From positions 53,017-117,016 of the forward strand of contig NZ_LMPF01000003.1 in the NCBI RefSeq assembly GCF_001424345.1: a DNA stretch of 64,000 nt, in the 5' to 3' direction. The notes under the pieces are model-generated. The model made no database searches and was not told the origin of the DNA. It saw nothing but the letters and a program-made list of their open reading frames with translations. This DNA comes from Burkholderia sp. Leaf177 (GTDB taxonomy: Bacteria > Pseudomonadota > Gammaproteobacteria > Burkholderiales > Burkholderiaceae). How positions within the stretch are numbered: position 1 is the first letter of the stretch; each line of letters begins with the position of its first letter. Of the stretch, positions 33,660 through 43,488 are shown in pieces. Position numbers and translations under genes: made by a program.

Positions 33660-36530
33660 ATGAGTGACAACACGCTTGCGAAGAGTTTCGAGCCCCAGAA
33701 CATCGAATCCCATTGGGGACCGGAATGGGAAAAGCGCGGTTACGCCGCGCCCACTCTGGACGAAGGGAAGAAAGACTTCTCGATCCAGCTCCCGCCGCCG
33801 AATGTCACCGGCACGCTGCACATGGGTCACGCGTTCAACCAGACCATCATGGACAGCCTCACGCGGTATCACCGTATGCTCGGCGAAAACACCATGTGGC
33901 TGCCGGGCACGGACCACGCGGGCATCGCGACGCAAATCGTGGTCGAACGTCAGCTGGACGCGAAGGGCATCTCGCGCCACGACCTCGGTCGCGAGGAATT
34001 CCTGAAACGTGTATGGGACTGGAAGCAGCAGTCCGGCTCGACCATTACGGGGCAAGTGCGGCGGCTTGGCGCGTCTATCGACTGGTCGCGCGAATATTTC
34101 ACAATGGACGACAAGATGTCGGCCGCCGTTCAGGATGTGTTCGTCACGCTCTACAAGCAGGGCCTGATTTATCGCGGAAAGCGGCTGGTGAACTGGGATC
34201 CTGTGCTGGGCACGGCCGTGTCCGACCTTGAAGTGGTGAGCGAAGAAGAAGCCGGCAATTTGTGGCACATCAACTACCCGCTGCCGGACGGCTCGGGCCA
34301 TGTGACGGTCGCGACCACGCGCCCGGAAACCATGCTGGGCGACACCGCCGTGATGGTTCATCCGGAAGACGAGCGGTATGCGCACCTGATTGGCAAGACG
34401 GTGATGCTGCCGTTGTCCGACCGCGAGATTCCGGTGATTGCAGACGACTACGTGGATCGCGAATTCGGAACCGGCGTGGTGAAGGTGACGCCCGCGCACG
34501 ATTTCAACGATTATCAGGTCGGCCTGCGCCACAAGCTGCCGATGATCGAGATCCTCACGCTCGACGCCAAAATCAATGACAACGCGCCGGAAAAATATCG
34601 TGGACTGGATCGTTTCGATGCCCGCAAGCAGGTCGTCGCCGACCTTGAAGCGCTCGGCCTGCTCGAATCCGTCAAGCCGCATTCGCTAATGGTGCCGCGC
34701 GGCGACCGCACGAGCGTGGTGATCGAGCCCATGTTGACGGACCAGTGGTTCGTCGCCATGAGCAAACCGGCGCCGGAAGGTACGTTTCATCCGGGTAAGT
34801 CGATTGCGGAGACGGCGCTCGACGTCGTGCGCAACGGCGAGATCAAGTTCGTGCCGGAAAACTGGTCGAACACTTATTACCAGTGGCTTGAAAATATCCA
34901 GGACTGGTGCATTTCCCGCCAACTCTGGTGGGGCCATCAAATCCCGGCGTGGTACGGCGAGAACGGCGAGATTTTCGTCGCAAAGACGGAAGCCGAAGCA
35001 CGCGCGGAAGCGGCGGGCAAAGGTTATACCGGCGCGCTGAAACGCGACGACGACGTGCTCGACACGTGGTTTTCGTCCGCGCTGGTGCCGTTTTCGTCGC
35101 TCGGTTGGCCGGAGGAAACGCCGGAGCTGAAGCATTTCCTGCCTTCATCGGTGCTGGTGACCGGTTTCGACATCATCTTTTTCTGGGTCGCCCGGATGGT
35201 GATGATGACCACGCATTTCACCGGTCAGGTTCCGTTCGGCACGGTCTACGTCCACGGCCTCGTGCGCGACGCGGAAGGCCAGAAGATGTCGAAAAGCAAG
35301 GGCAACACGCTTGATCCCATCGATATCGTCGACGGCATCGATCTGGAAACGCTGGTCGCCAAGCGCATCACCGGCCTGATGAACCCGAAGCAGGCCGAGA
35401 AGATCGAGAAAAAAACCCGCAAGGAATTCCCGGGCGGAATCCAGCCTTACGGCACGGACGCTTTGCGCTTCACGATGGCGTCGATGGCCACGCTCGGTCG
35501 CAACGTGAATTTTGATCTGGCAAGGTGCGAGGGATATCGTAATTTTTGCAATAAGCTGTGGAACGCTACACGGTTTGTGCTCATGAATACCGAAGGCCAC
35601 GACTGTGGTTTCGGCAAACCGGAAGAATGCGAAGCCGGTGATTGCGGCCCGGGCGGCTACCTGCATTTCTCGCAGGCGGACTTCTGGATCGTGTCGCTGC
35701 TGCAGCGCGTGGAAGCGGACGTGGCGAAGGGTTTCGCGGATTACCGGTTCGACAACGTGGCGAGCGCGATCTACAAATTCGTCTGGGACGAGTACTGCGA
35801 CTGGTACCTGGAACTGGCGAAAGTGCAGATCCAGAACGGCCTGCCCGAGCAGCAGCGCGCGACGCGCCGCACTCTGCTTCGCGTGCTGGAAACCGTGCTG
35901 CGCCTGGCGCACCCGATCATTCCGTTCATCACGGAAGCCTTGTGGCAGAAGGTGGCGCCGCTGACGGACCTGTATCCGCAGCTTGCAAATGCCGGCGAAA
36001 GCACGTCGATCATGATTCAGCGGTATCCGCAAGCGCAGCCGTCGAAAATCGACGAATCGTCAGAACAGTGGGCGGCCGAACTGAAGGGGGTCATCGATGC
36101 ATGTCGTAATCTGCGCGGCGAGATGAATTTGTCGCCGGCAGTGAAAGTGCCGCTGCTGGCAACGGGCGACGAAGCGCAGCTGAAATCGTTCGCGCCTTAT
36201 GTCCAGGCGCTGGCGCGTTTGTCGGAAGTGAAGATCATCGCCGACGAAACCGCGCTCGACGCCGAGGCAAGTGGCGCGCCAGTTGCTATTGTAGGATCGA
36301 ACAAGTTGGTGCTGAAGGTTGAAATCGATGTTGCTGCAGAACGCGAGCGCCTTACAAAAGAGGTCGATCGCTTGACGCAGGAAATCGGCCGCGCGCGCGT
36401 GAAGCTGGAAAACGAAAGTTTTGTAGCCCGCGCACCGGCTGCCGTAGTTGAACAGGAACGCAAGCGGCTTGCGGAATTCGAATCGACGGCTGACAAGCTG
36501 AAAGCGCAGCTTTCGCGCTTGCCCGCTTGA
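33660..36530 (+). CDS. valS: valyl-tRNA synthetase
   Basis: A 956-residue class Ia synthetase. The HIGH motif is in [16 protein letters not shown] (about 45-60), the CP1 editing domain follows ([32 protein letters not shown]), the KMSKS motif is in [14 protein letters not shown] (about 540), then the anticodon-binding domain and a C-terminal coiled coil ([17 protein letters not shown] in parts). It attaches valine to tRNA-Val and edits threonine. Single gene between the divergent uvrD operon and galU. Confidence 0.96.
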   Translation: MSDNTLAKSFEPQNIESHWGPEWEKRGYAAPTLDEGKKDFSIQLPPPNVTGTLHMGHAFNQTIMDSLTRYHRMLGENTMWLPGTDHAGIATQIVVERQLDAKGISRHDLGREEFLKRVWDWKQQSGSTITGQVRRLGASIDWSREYFTMDDKMSAAVQDVFVTLYKQGLIYRGKRLVNWDPVLGTAVSDLEVVSEEEAGNLWHINYPLPDGSGHVTVATTRPETMLGDTAVMVHPEDERYAHLIGKTVMLPLSDREIPVIADDYVDREFGTGVVKVTPAHDFNDYQVGLRHKLPMIEILTLDAKINDNAPEKYRGLDRFDARKQVVADLEALGLLESVKPHSLMVPRGDRTSVVIEPMLTDQWFVAMSKPAPEGTFHPGKSIAETALDVVRNGEIKFVPENWSNTYYQWLENIQDWCISRQLWWGHQIPAWYGENGEIFVAKTEAEARAEAAGKGYTGALKRDDDVLDTWFSSALVPFSSLGWPEETPELKHFLPSSVLVTGFDIIFFWVARMVMMTTHFTGQVPFGTVYVHGLVRDAEGQKMSKSKGNTLDPIDIVDGIDLETLVAKRITGLMNPKQAEKIEKKTRKEFPGGIQPYGTDALRFTMASMATLGRNVNFDLARCEGYRNFCNKLWNATRFVLMNTEGHDCGFGKPEECEAGDCGPGGYLHFSQADFWIVSLLQRVEADVAKGFADYRFDNVASAIYKFVWDEYCDWYLELAKVQIQNGLPEQQRATRRTLLRVLETVLRLAHPIIPFITEALWQKVAPLTDLYPQLANAGESTSIMIQRYPQAQPSKIDESSEQWAAELKGVIDACRNLRGEMNLSPAVKVPLLATGDEAQLKSFAPYVQALARLSEVKIIADETALDAEASGAPVAIVGSNKLVLKVEIDVAAERERLTKEVDRLTQEIGRARVKLENESFVARAPAAVVEQERKRLAEFESTADKLKAQLSRLPA

Positions 36531-36741
36531 GGATTCGCCGGCGAGCCGACCTGAACACGAAGGCTCGACCGGAAACTAACCCATCGCTTGTTCCGTCTAT
36601 AGCAAAGTGCAGTTTGACGCTGGAAGAATTAATCTCGTCGCACTTTTTTATTAACGCATCAACCTGCATCATGGCAGTGGTTTGCCGCCCACGAATTTCA
36701 GGCTTGACGTTTAAACACGATAAGAGGATCAGGGTCATCAA

Positions 36742-37623
36742 ATGCTAAAAGTTACGAAAGCGGTTTTCCCGGTTGCGGGTCTCGGTACCCGGTTCCTCCC
36801 CGCGACCAAGGCCAGCCCGAAGGAAATGCTGCCCGTCGTCGACAAACCGCTGATTCAGTACGCGGTCGAAGAGGCCATGGCGGCCGGCATCACGGAAATG
36901 ATCTTCGTGACGGGGCGCAGCAAGCGCGCCATTGAAGATCACTTCGACAAGTCGTATGAGATCGAAGCCGAACTGGAAGCACGCGGCAAGCAGAAGCTGC
37001 TGGACCTGGTTCGCAGCATCAAGCCGAGCCACGTGGATTGTTTCTACGTGCGTCAGGCGGAAGCGCTCGGTCTCGGCCACGCGGTTCTGTGCGCGGAAAA
37101 GCTGGTTGGCGACAATCCGTTCGCCGTCATCCTCGCCGATGACTTGTTGTACGGCACGCCGCCGGTCATGACGCAGATGATCGAAGTGTTCGACCACTAT
37201 CACAGCTCGGTGATCGGCGTGGAAGAGATCCCGGCTCAGGATTCGAAGTCGTATGGTGTTATCGACGGGAAAGAGTGGGAAGACAATATTTTCAAGTTGT
37301 CGGGCATCGTGGAAAAGCCGGAACCGGCTGTCGCGCCGTCGAATCTCGGCGTGGTCGGCCGTTATGTGCTGAAGCCGCGCGTTTTCGATCATATCCGCGC
37401 GTTGAAGCCGGGCGCCGGCGGTGAACTGCAACTGACGGACGCCATTCAATCGCTTCTCGCCGACGAACAAGTGCTCGCGTACAAGTACCACGGCACGCGT
37501 TTCGACTGCGGCAGCAAGCTCGGTTATCTGAAGGCGACGGTGGAATTTGCGCTGCGTCACCCGGAAGTTGCGGCTGACTTCCAGGAATATCTGGATACGC
37601 GCTCGCCGCATCTGGTCGGATAA
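36742..37623 (+). CDS. galU: UTP--glucose-1-phosphate uridylyltransferase
   Basis: A 293-residue nucleotidyltransferase. GLGTRFLPATKASPKEMLPV at the start holds the nucleotide loop and catalytic Lys; KPLIQYAVEEA, FVTGRSKRAIEDHFD, ILADDLLYG (metal-binding Asp), GIVEKPEPA and GTRFDCGSKLGYLKA follow the GalU pattern. It makes UDP-glucose for envelope polysaccharides and osmoregulated glucans. AGAGGATCAGGG lies about 10 bases before the ATG. A strong bidirectional terminator follows. Confidence 0.95.
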   Translation: MLKVTKAVFPVAGLGTRFLPATKASPKEMLPVVDKPLIQYAVEEAMAAGITEMIFVTGRSKRAIEDHFDKSYEIEAELEARGKQKLLDLVRSIKPSHVDCFYVRQAEALGLGHAVLCAEKLVGDNPFAVILADDLLYGTPPVMTQMIEVFDHYHSSVIGVEEIPAQDSKSYGVIDGKEWEDNIFKLSGIVEKPEPAVAPSNLGVVGRYVLKPRVFDHIRALKPGAGGELQLTDAIQSLLADEQVLAYKYHGTRFDCGSKLGYLKATVEFALRHPEVAADFQEYLDTRSPHLVG

Positions 37624-37651
37624 GTTTGTTTCGGGCGCCTCGCGGCGCCTT

Positions 37652-37691
37652 AAAAAAAAATGCCCATGATTGTTGTCATGGGCATTTTTTT
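37652..37691. terminator. bidirectional terminator between galU and tusA-like gene
   Basis: A perfect 16-base stem (seven A-T pairs followed by TGCCCATGA paired with its complement) around a 6-base loop, giving a T-run on both strands. It serves the convergent galU and TusA-family genes. Confidence 0.92.
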
Positions 37692-37706
37692 ATCCAGCCG
37701 GGCCGT

Positions 37707-37934
37707 TCAGCGCCGCCGCATCAGAAATGTAAAGACCTTGTCGTGCGAGCTGGACTCCACCAGTTCGTTGCCGGTCTGCTTCGAAAACGCCGCAAAGTCG
37801 CGTTGGGAACCAGGATCCGTGGCGAGGACCTTCAAAATCTGACCGCTTTGCATGTCGGCCAGCGCTTTCTTCGCCCGCAAGATGGGCAGCGGGCACATGA
37901 GCCCGCGCGCGTCGACTTCCTTATGCACTTCCAT
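37707..37934 (-). CDS. TusA family sulfurtransferase
   Basis: A 75-residue protein with the TusA/SirA fold and the family signature DARGLMCPLPILRAKKAL, which carries the catalytic Cys of the CPxP motif near residue 14. TusA-type proteins relay persulfide sulfur for tRNA thiolation, molybdenum cofactor or other uses; partner genes are not next to it. Convergent with galU; the inositol operon lies upstream on the same strand with a 54-base gap. Confidence 0.9.
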   Translation of the reverse strand: MEVHKEVDARGLMCPLPILRAKKALADMQSGQILKVLATDPGSQRDFAAFSKQTGNELVESSSHDKVFTFLMRRR

Positions 37935-37988
37935 CGAATGAGCCTTGTTCGAACCTGCTTTTGTAAGAGTCCGATTTTACCCCACTGC

Positions 37989-39008
37989 CTAAAAATTCAC
38001 CGCTTCGCCTCTGGCAAGAGATTCCCGCATCGCAATGCCAATGCGCGTCGCTTCGCGCGCGTCTTCCAGCGTCAGTCCCGTCGCCGGACCGCCGTTGAGC
38101 GCGGCCACGAACGCTTCTGCTTCGTTCAGGAACGCGTGTTCGAAGCGCTCGAAGAAGGTCGGCGTGCATTCGTTGCGGATGCCGGCGGCATCGAAAATTT
38201 CCACGCGGTTCAGCCGCGGATTGTTTCCGACCGATAACGCCCCGCCCGTTCCCACGACTTCCGTCTGTGTATCGTGGCCGTGAGCGCTGGTCCGCGATGC
38301 ATGAAAAACCGCCATGCGGCCGCCTTCGAATTCGCAGATTGCGACGCCGTTATCGATGTCGCCGCATGCCGCGAGGCCCTCGTGGATCGCGATCGTGCCG
38401 CTCGCGAACACGCGCGTAACCTTCGGATTGCCGAGCATCCAGCGCGCGAGATCGATGTCGTGCACGCTGCAATCGAGGAACAAACCGCCCGATGTCGGCG
38501 CGAAACGCACGAAAAAACCATCGGGATCGTTTTTATCGACGGTTTGCGAGCGGACCATGAACGGCCGGCCGATCGCGCCTTCGCGAATCTTGTTGAAGGC
38601 ATCGCGATAACTGGCATCGAAACGGCGCACGAAACCGATCATCACCTGAAGGTCGGGAAACCGCGCGCTTTCTTCGATAACCCGATCGCACTGTTCGAGA
38701 TCCAGCGACAACGGCTTTTCGCAGAACACGTGTTTCCCGGCCCGCAACGCCGCGATGATCTGGTCGGCGTGCAAGGACGTAGGCGTGACGAGCCAGACGG
38801 CATCGAGCGATGCGTCCTGCAGCAATGACGCGTAGTCGTCATGAAGCGTGAGTTCGGGCAGGTTTTCCGCCGCCCATTCGCGTTCGGCCGCAACCGGGCT
38901 GCACGCGGCCGCGAGCGTCGCGCCGGGCACGTGCCACGCGAGATTGCGCGCGTGGCGCTGACCAAGCCGTCCCAGTCCGACTATGCCGATCCGCACCGGG
39001 GCTTTCAT
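37989..39008 (-). CDS. Gfo/Idh/MocA family oxidoreductase, second inositol-type dehydrogenase
   Basis: A 339-residue enzyme. The Rossmann motif VRIGIVGLGRLGQRHARNL, the cofactor/catalytic Lys motif KHVFCEKPLSLDL, GFVRRFDASY and SVHDIDLARWML (catalytic Asp/His) identify the family. It is about as long as inositol 2-dehydrogenase and similar to the adjacent iolG, so it may act on another inositol isomer (for example scyllo-inositol) or a sugar. The ATG overlaps the iolG stop as ATGA. Last gene of the RpiR regulator-iolG operon. Exact substrate uncertain. Confidence 0.85.
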   Translation of the reverse strand: MKAPVRIGIVGLGRLGQRHARNLAWHVPGATLAAACSPVAAEREWAAENLPELTLHDDYASLLQDASLDAVWLVTPTSLHADQIIAALRAGKHVFCEKPLSLDLEQCDRVIEESARFPDLQVMIGFVRRFDASYRDAFNKIREGAIGRPFMVRSQTVDKNDPDGFFVRFAPTSGGLFLDCSVHDIDLARWMLGNPKVTRVFASGTIAIHEGLAACGDIDNGVAICEFEGGRMAVFHASRTSAHGHDTQTEVVGTGGALSVGNNPRLNRVEIFDAAGIRNECTPTFFERFEHAFLNEAEAFVAALNGGPATGLTLEDAREATRIGIAMRESLARGEAVNF

Positions 39009-40003
39009 GCCGCGCCCAGCTTGATGATCGTGCCTTCGCGCCATGAGCGCGTGGCGGCATCGGCGAGCTCGAGCGCTTTCAGTCCGTCGGCGACTGTCGT
39101 GCGGACCGGTTTGCCTTCCTGGACGGCATCGAAGAAATGCGCGATTTCCAGTGCGTAGGCCGCGCGGTATCGTTCGAGGAAAAACGCTTCGGGAACATCG
39201 TTCGATACCGCCGTCTTCGAGTAAGCCGTCACTTCCGTCGGCCGGACGTTGCCGGCTTGCAGCATGCCTTTGCTGCCGAGCAGTTCGAAGCGCTGGTCGT
39301 AACCGTAGGCCGCGCGGCGAGTCGTGTTGATCTGGCACAAGCGGCCGCGTTTGGTGCGGATCGTGACGGCCGTTGAATCGATATCGCCAGCATCCGCAAT
39401 CGCCGGATCGCTCAGGCAGCTTCCGGTTGCATGCAATGTGTCGGCTTCGTCGTCGAGCATCCAGCGGAAGATGTCGAAGTCGTGGATCAGCATGTCCTTG
39501 AAAATGCCGCCCGAATGCTTGATGTACTCGACCGGCGGCGCGCCCGGGTCGCGGCTCGTGACGACCAGCATTTCCGGATCGCCGATTTCACCCGCTTCCA
39601 CACGCGCTTTCAACGCCGAGAAGGTCGGATCGAAGCGGCGCTGGAAACCGATCATGCAAACCACGCCGGCTTTTGCTACGGCATCGGCGCAAGCGCGTGC
39701 GCGCTCCAGCGTCAAATCCACGGGCTTTTCGCAGAACACATGTTTTTTCTGCGCCGCCGATTTCATGATCAGGTCGGCGTGGGTATCGGTGCTCGAACAC
39801 ACCACGGTCGCGCCGATGGACGCATCGCCGAGCGCGCCTTCCACGTCCGCCACCTGCGCGCCGTGGAGCGCGGCGAGCGCGGCGGCGGCTTCCGTGTTGA
39901 CATCGACTACATATTTCAGGCGCACGCCCGGCTGTTTCGCCAGATTCGCCGCGTGGATCTTGCCGATCCGCCCTGCTCCAAAAACCGCTACATCAATCGT
40001 CAT
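39005..40003 (-). CDS. iolG: inositol 2-dehydrogenase
   Basis: A 332-residue Gfo/Idh/MocA enzyme. VAVFGAGRIGKIHAANL is the NAD-binding loop, KKHVFCEKPVDLTL carries the catalytic Lys, GFQRRFDPTF and GGIFKDMLIHDFDIFRWML carry the catalytic Asp/His pair. It oxidises myo-inositol to 2-keto-myo-inositol (scyllo-inosose), the first step of the pathway whose later genes are in the divergent operon. It overlaps the end of the regulator gene upstream by 11 bases, so operon membership is certain. Confidence 0.9.
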   Translation of the reverse strand: MTIDVAVFGAGRIGKIHAANLAKQPGVRLKYVVDVNTEAAAALAALHGAQVADVEGALGDASIGATVVCSSTDTHADLIMKSAAQKKHVFCEKPVDLTLERARACADAVAKAGVVCMIGFQRRFDPTFSALKARVEAGEIGDPEMLVVTSRDPGAPPVEYIKHSGGIFKDMLIHDFDIFRWMLDDEADTLHATGSCLSDPAIADAGDIDSTAVTIRTKRGRLCQINTTRRAAYGYDQRFELLGSKGMLQAGNVRPTEVTAYSKTAVSNDVPEAFFLERYRAAYALEIAHFFDAVQEGKPVRTTVADGLKALELADAATRSWREGTIIKLGAA

Positions 40004-40892
40004 AGCCGCCTGTCTCCCTTGATTCTTCTACGTTCAATTCAAGCCGGTACGCAAGCGCGATGAACAGCGCCTGGCACAGGCAGATCGTGCTCGTGAGCGA
40101 GCGGAACGCGAATGCGCTGCCCTCCTTCACGAACAAATGCGCGCTCGCGTGACGCGCGAGCGGCGAAAGCTGGCCGTCGGTAATGACTAAAGTCTTCGCG
40201 CCGTGATGCTGCGCCGCGCGCACGCAGTATTGCGTCTCCTTGCCGTACGGCGCGAAGCTGATCGCGATCACCACATCGCCCTTTTTCACGCTGCGAATCT
40301 GCTCGCGATACATGCCGCCAAAGCCCGAAACCAGATGCACGCGCTTGGCCGTATGCTGCAGCGCGTAGACGATATAACTCGCCACCGGAAACGATCTGCG
40401 CACGCCGATCACATAAATATTCTCGGCTTGCTGCAGCATCTTCACGGCGGCTTCGAATTGTTCGTCGTCCAGACCCGCTTCGAGTTCGGCGAGCCCGCTC
40501 TGACTCGCCGCAATAAATTCGCGCGCAACCGATCCGCCCGACAACTTGCCGGGTTTTTCATCGATAAGCTTTCTGATTCGCTGCTGGTAGCTTTGCGCCG
40601 AGCCGTTCTGGCCCGTGTACGCCTGCTTGAAAATTGCCTGAAGGTCCGAGAAGCCGGAGAAACCGAAACGCTGCGCAAAACGCACGACCGCCGACGGATG
40701 CACGCCGCACGCGCTCGCAATGTCGCCGGTGCGATCCATCATCACGTTGCTGCGATGCTGCTCTATATAGGTCGCCACGCTTTTCAACTGGCGCGGCAGC
40801 GCGTCGTAAGCCTCGGTGATGCGTTGCATGAGCTCGTCGACCGTTTCCGTCCCCGCCGCTGCTTCCTGAATGTCCTGCGTGTCTTCCTTCAT
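39993..40892 (-). CDS. iolR: MurR/RpiR family transcriptional regulator of the inositol locus (IolR-like)
   Basis: About 299 residues. The N-terminal RpiR helix-turn-helix spans about 20-95 (LPRQLKSVATYIEQHRSNVMM, then IASACGVHPSAVVRFAQRFGFSGFSDLQ), and the C-terminal SIS domain about 130-270 (NIYVIGVRRSFPVASYIVYAL, GDVVIAISFAPYGKET) binds a sugar phosphate-like effector. IolR proteins of this family repress inositol genes and respond to a pathway intermediate. I chose the ATG of MKEDTQD; the longer open frame upstream runs through the promoter region. A GGAA-N6-TTCC site lies 62 bases upstream of the start. Confidence 0.85.
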   Translation of the reverse strand: MKEDTQDIQEAAAGTETVDELMQRITEAYDALPRQLKSVATYIEQHRSNVMMDRTGDIASACGVHPSAVVRFAQRFGFSGFSDLQAIFKQAYTGQNGSAQSYQQRIRKLIDEKPGKLSGGSVAREFIAASQSGLAELEAGLDDEQFEAAVKMLQQAENIYVIGVRRSFPVASYIVYALQHTAKRVHLVSGFGGMYREQIRSVKKGDVVIAISFAPYGKETQYCVRAAQHHGAKTLVITDGQLSPLARHASAHLFVKEGSAFAFRSLTSTICLCQALFIALAYRLELNVEESRETGGYDD

Positions 40893-40928
40893 GCCGCGCT
40901 CTTGGTATTCCCGTATTCGATGCAACCG

Positions 40929-40934
40929 ATTATA
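40929..40934 (-). promoter_or_regulatory. -10 element of the iolR-iolG promoter
   Basis: TATAAT on the minus strand, about 37 bases before the regulator start. The likely -35 area lies across the GGAA-N6-TTCC site, so regulator binding would block this promoter. The -35 hexamer itself is weak. Confidence 0.5.
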
Positions 40935-40953
40935 GATATCTCGCACAACAAAT

Positions 40954-40967
40954 GGAATGAATTTTCC
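40954..40967. promoter_or_regulatory. IolR-type operator, GGAA-N6-TTCC
   Basis: GGAATGAATTTTCC matches exactly the GGAA-N6-TTCC motif described for IolR control of inositol genes in alpha-proteobacteria (Caulobacter, Sinorhizobium). It is within the divergent region and could act on both operons. Only one perfect copy was seen here. Confidence 0.7.
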
Positions 40968-40992
40968 AAACCTCTGGTAGTTAAACTTCCTA

Positions 40993-41021
40993 TTGCATAG
41001 CGATGTGACTTGTCCTAATCT
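40993..41021 (+). promoter_or_regulatory. putative promoter of the inositol uptake/catabolic operon
   Basis: TTGCAT (-35) and TAATCT (-10) with a 17-base spacer, about 90 bases before the binding-protein start. The hexamers are moderate matches and the operator lies about 26 bases upstream of the -35. Confidence 0.4.
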
Positions 41022-41110
41022 TGGTCGTGAGCGAGGGACGTGAACCGGACATGAACATTGACCACACGCCTGATGCTCATCCAGAAAAACAACCGAGATA
41101 GGTGGAGACA

Positions 41111-42163
41111 ATGAGACTTTGCAATGGCCGAGCCGCCCTGCGCGCGCTCGCGGCGGCTGCCGCCTTGTGCGGCGCAGCGGCACTGAGCAGCCAGGCGGCC
41201 CACGCGGCTCCCGACGCCCATTTCGTTTTGATCAGCCACGCGCCGGATTCGGACTCGTGGTGGAACACGATCAAGAACGCCATCAAACAAGCCGACGAGG
41301 ATTTCAACGTCGAGACGGATTACCGCAACCCGCCGAACGGCGATCTCGCCGATATGTCGCGGCTGATCGAACAAGCGGCGGCGCGTAATTACGACGGCGT
41401 GATCGTGACCATCGCGGATTTCGACGTGCTCAAGAGTTCGATGAACAAGGTGACGGCCAAGAAGATTCCGCTCGTGACCATCAACTCCGGCACCGAAGAG
41501 CAAAGCGCGCAGCTCGGCGCGATCATGCATATCGGCCAGCCTGAATACGTCGCCGGGAAAGCCGCGGGCGAGAAGGCGAAGGCGGCGGGGATCAAGTCGT
41601 TCCTGTGCGTCAACCATCTGGCGACCAACGTGGTGTCGTTCGATCGTTGCCGTGGTTTCGCCGATGCCATCGGCGTCGATTACAAACCGTCGACGCTCGA
41701 CTCGGGGCAAGACCCGACCGAGATCCAGTCGAAGGTCAGCGCGTATTTGCGGAATCATCCGAACACGCAGGCAATCCTGACGCTTGGACCGACGCCTGCA
41801 TCGGCCACGCTGAAAGCCGTTCAGCAAATGGGCCTGGAGAAGAAGATCTGGTTTGCGACCTTCGACTTTTCCGATGACATTGCCAAAGCCATTCAGGCCG
41901 GCACGATCCAGTTCGCGATCGACCAGCAGCCGTACTTGCAGGGTTATATCCCGGTCGCCGTGCTGGCAATCGTGAAGAAGGACAAGACCACCGATCCGGT
42001 GAAGATCCGCCAGATTCTCGAGGCCAATCCGAAGTTCAAGGCGCGGCTCGCGACGTATGGCCTCGAGCCTTCATACGGTCCGAAGAACATCCGTTCGGGT
42101 CCGGGCTTCATCACGAAGGACAACATCGACAAGGTGTTGAAGTTCGCAGGCCAATACAGGTAA
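41111..42163 (+). CDS. inositol/sugar ABC transporter substrate-binding protein
   Basis: A 350-residue periplasmic protein with an N-terminal signal peptide (Arg/Leu-rich, then an Ala-rich core, cleavage probably after SQAAHA). The mature part has the type I periplasmic-binding fold of ribose/inositol transporters: FVLISHAPDSDSWWNTI, NPPNGDLADMSRLIEQA, GVIVTIADF, KIPLVTINSG, and later AILTLGPTPAS and QFAIDQQPYLQGYIP. It captures the sugar and hands it to the permease encoded next. Context (iol enzymes downstream, IolR operator upstream) points to myo-inositol. ATG with GGTGGAG just upstream. Confidence 0.88.
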   Translation: MRLCNGRAALRALAAAAALCGAAALSSQAAHAAPDAHFVLISHAPDSDSWWNTIKNAIKQADEDFNVETDYRNPPNGDLADMSRLIEQAAARNYDGVIVTIADFDVLKSSMNKVTAKKIPLVTINSGTEEQSAQLGAIMHIGQPEYVAGKAAGEKAKAAGIKSFLCVNHLATNVVSFDRCRGFADAIGVDYKPSTLDSGQDPTEIQSKVSAYLRNHPNTQAILTLGPTPASATLKAVQQMGLEKKIWFATFDFSDDIAKAIQAGTIQFAIDQQPYLQGYIPVAVLAIVKKDKTTDPVKIRQILEANPKFKARLATYGLEPSYGPKNIRSGPGFITKDNIDKVLKFAGQYR

Positions 42164-42287
42164 TTAAATGCAGACGGCTGTCGGGTCTTCCTCGACCTGA
42201 CGCGACCGTTCGCAGCATCCGCTTTCTCTCAACGCGCCGCCGCCCGGGTCCGCTCAGGCGGCCGGCCGCGCGCTTCAAGGAGCCATC

Positions 42288-43451
42288 ATGGGTATAGCCG
42301 GCAAGCACGTTCCTCCCCTTTCAAACGCGGCTGATTCCGCAAACACGCCGGCCACGACCATTCCCGCCGATGAACGCGTCAGGCGGCAATCGTGGTTCGG
42401 CCACATCCTGAACCGCCCGGAATTCGCGGCCATATCGGGCGCCGTGCTCGTGTTTATCGTGTTCGGCGTGGGCGCTGGAAGCTCGGGCATGTTCAACCTC
42501 GACGGCGTGATGAACTGGTCGCAGGTCGCGGCGTATCTCGGCCTGCTCGCAGTCGGCGCGTGCTTGCTGATGATCGCGGGCGAGTTCGACCTCTCCATTG
42601 GTTCGATGATCGGTTTCGCCGGCATGATGGTCGCCATTCCGTCGGTGTATTTTCACTGGCCGTTGTCGATGGCGATCCTGTTTGCGTTCGTCTGCTCCAT
42701 GTTGCTCGGCGCGCTGAACGGCTATCTGGTCGTGAAGACGCGCTTGCCGTCGTTCATCGTCACGCTGGCGTTCCTGTTCATCTTGCGCGGCCTGACGCTC
42801 GCGCTCTCCATTCTCTTCGCGGACCGCACGATTATTTCGGGCGTCGGCGATCTCGCGCAGAACGACTGGTTTGCAAACACGCTGTTTCATGGCGTTGCGT
42901 TGCATGGACTTTTTTCGTGGCTCGGGCATATGGGTATCGGCAAGCTGCTCGATAGCGGCGAACCGCTCGTGCCCGGCATTCCCAAGGTCATCTTGTGGTG
43001 GCTCGGACTCGCCGCGGTCAGCGCGTTCGTGCTTGCCAAGACGCGTTTCGGCAACTGGATTCTCGCAGTCGGCGGCGATGCAAACGCAGCAAAAAATGTC
43101 GGCGTTCCGGTGCGGCGCGTGAAGATTTCGTTGTTCGTTCTGACTGCGTTCTGCTCGTGCCTGTTTGCCGTTCTCCAAGTGTGCGACATCGGTTCGGCCG
43201 CCGCCGATCGTGGCCTGCAAAAGGAATTCGAAGCGATCATCGCGGCGGTTATCGGCGGGACGTTGCTCACTGGTGGATATGGGTCGGTGATCGGCGCGTG
43301 TTTCGGTGCGCTGATCTTCGGCGTGGTGCAGATCGGTATCACGTACACGAACGTCAGCTCCGACTGGTTCCGCGTGTTCCTCGGCGTGATGCTGCTGATC
43401 GCCGTGCTGTTCAATCACTACGTGCGTCGTCGTGTATCACAAGCTCAGTGA
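42288..43451 (+). CDS. inositol/sugar ABC transporter permease
   Basis: A 387-residue inner-membrane protein of the RbsC/BPD_transp_2 type with about ten helices. LLAVGACLLMIAGEFDLSIGSMIGF carries the conserved GEFDLSxG motif; GALNGYLVVKTRLPSFIVTLAFLFILRG and AAIIGGTLLTGGYGSVIGA-like segments follow. The first 45 residues are polar cytoplasmic. It is the membrane subunit paired with the preceding binding protein and the following ATPase. The 124-base gap to the binding protein gene lacks a clear hairpin. Confidence 0.88.
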   Translation: MGIAGKHVPPLSNAADSANTPATTIPADERVRRQSWFGHILNRPEFAAISGAVLVFIVFGVGAGSSGMFNLDGVMNWSQVAAYLGLLAVGACLLMIAGEFDLSIGSMIGFAGMMVAIPSVYFHWPLSMAILFAFVCSMLLGALNGYLVVKTRLPSFIVTLAFLFILRGLTLALSILFADRTIISGVGDLAQNDWFANTLFHGVALHGLFSWLGHMGIGKLLDSGEPLVPGIPKVILWWLGLAAVSAFVLAKTRFGNWILAVGGDANAAKNVGVPVRRVKISLFVLTAFCSCLFAVLQVCDIGSAAADRGLQKEFEAIIAAVIGGTLLTGGYGSVIGACFGALIFGVVQIGITYTNVSSDWFRVFLGVMLLIAVLFNHYVRRRVSQAQ

Positions 43452-43488
43452 ACAGGCTCAGTGAACAAGCTCAATAAGGAGAACAGTC

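Noticed and set aside
33591..34682. 363-codon minus-strand frame opposite valS
   Set aside because: Antisense shadow of valS, Arg/His/Val-rich, no recognisable fold.
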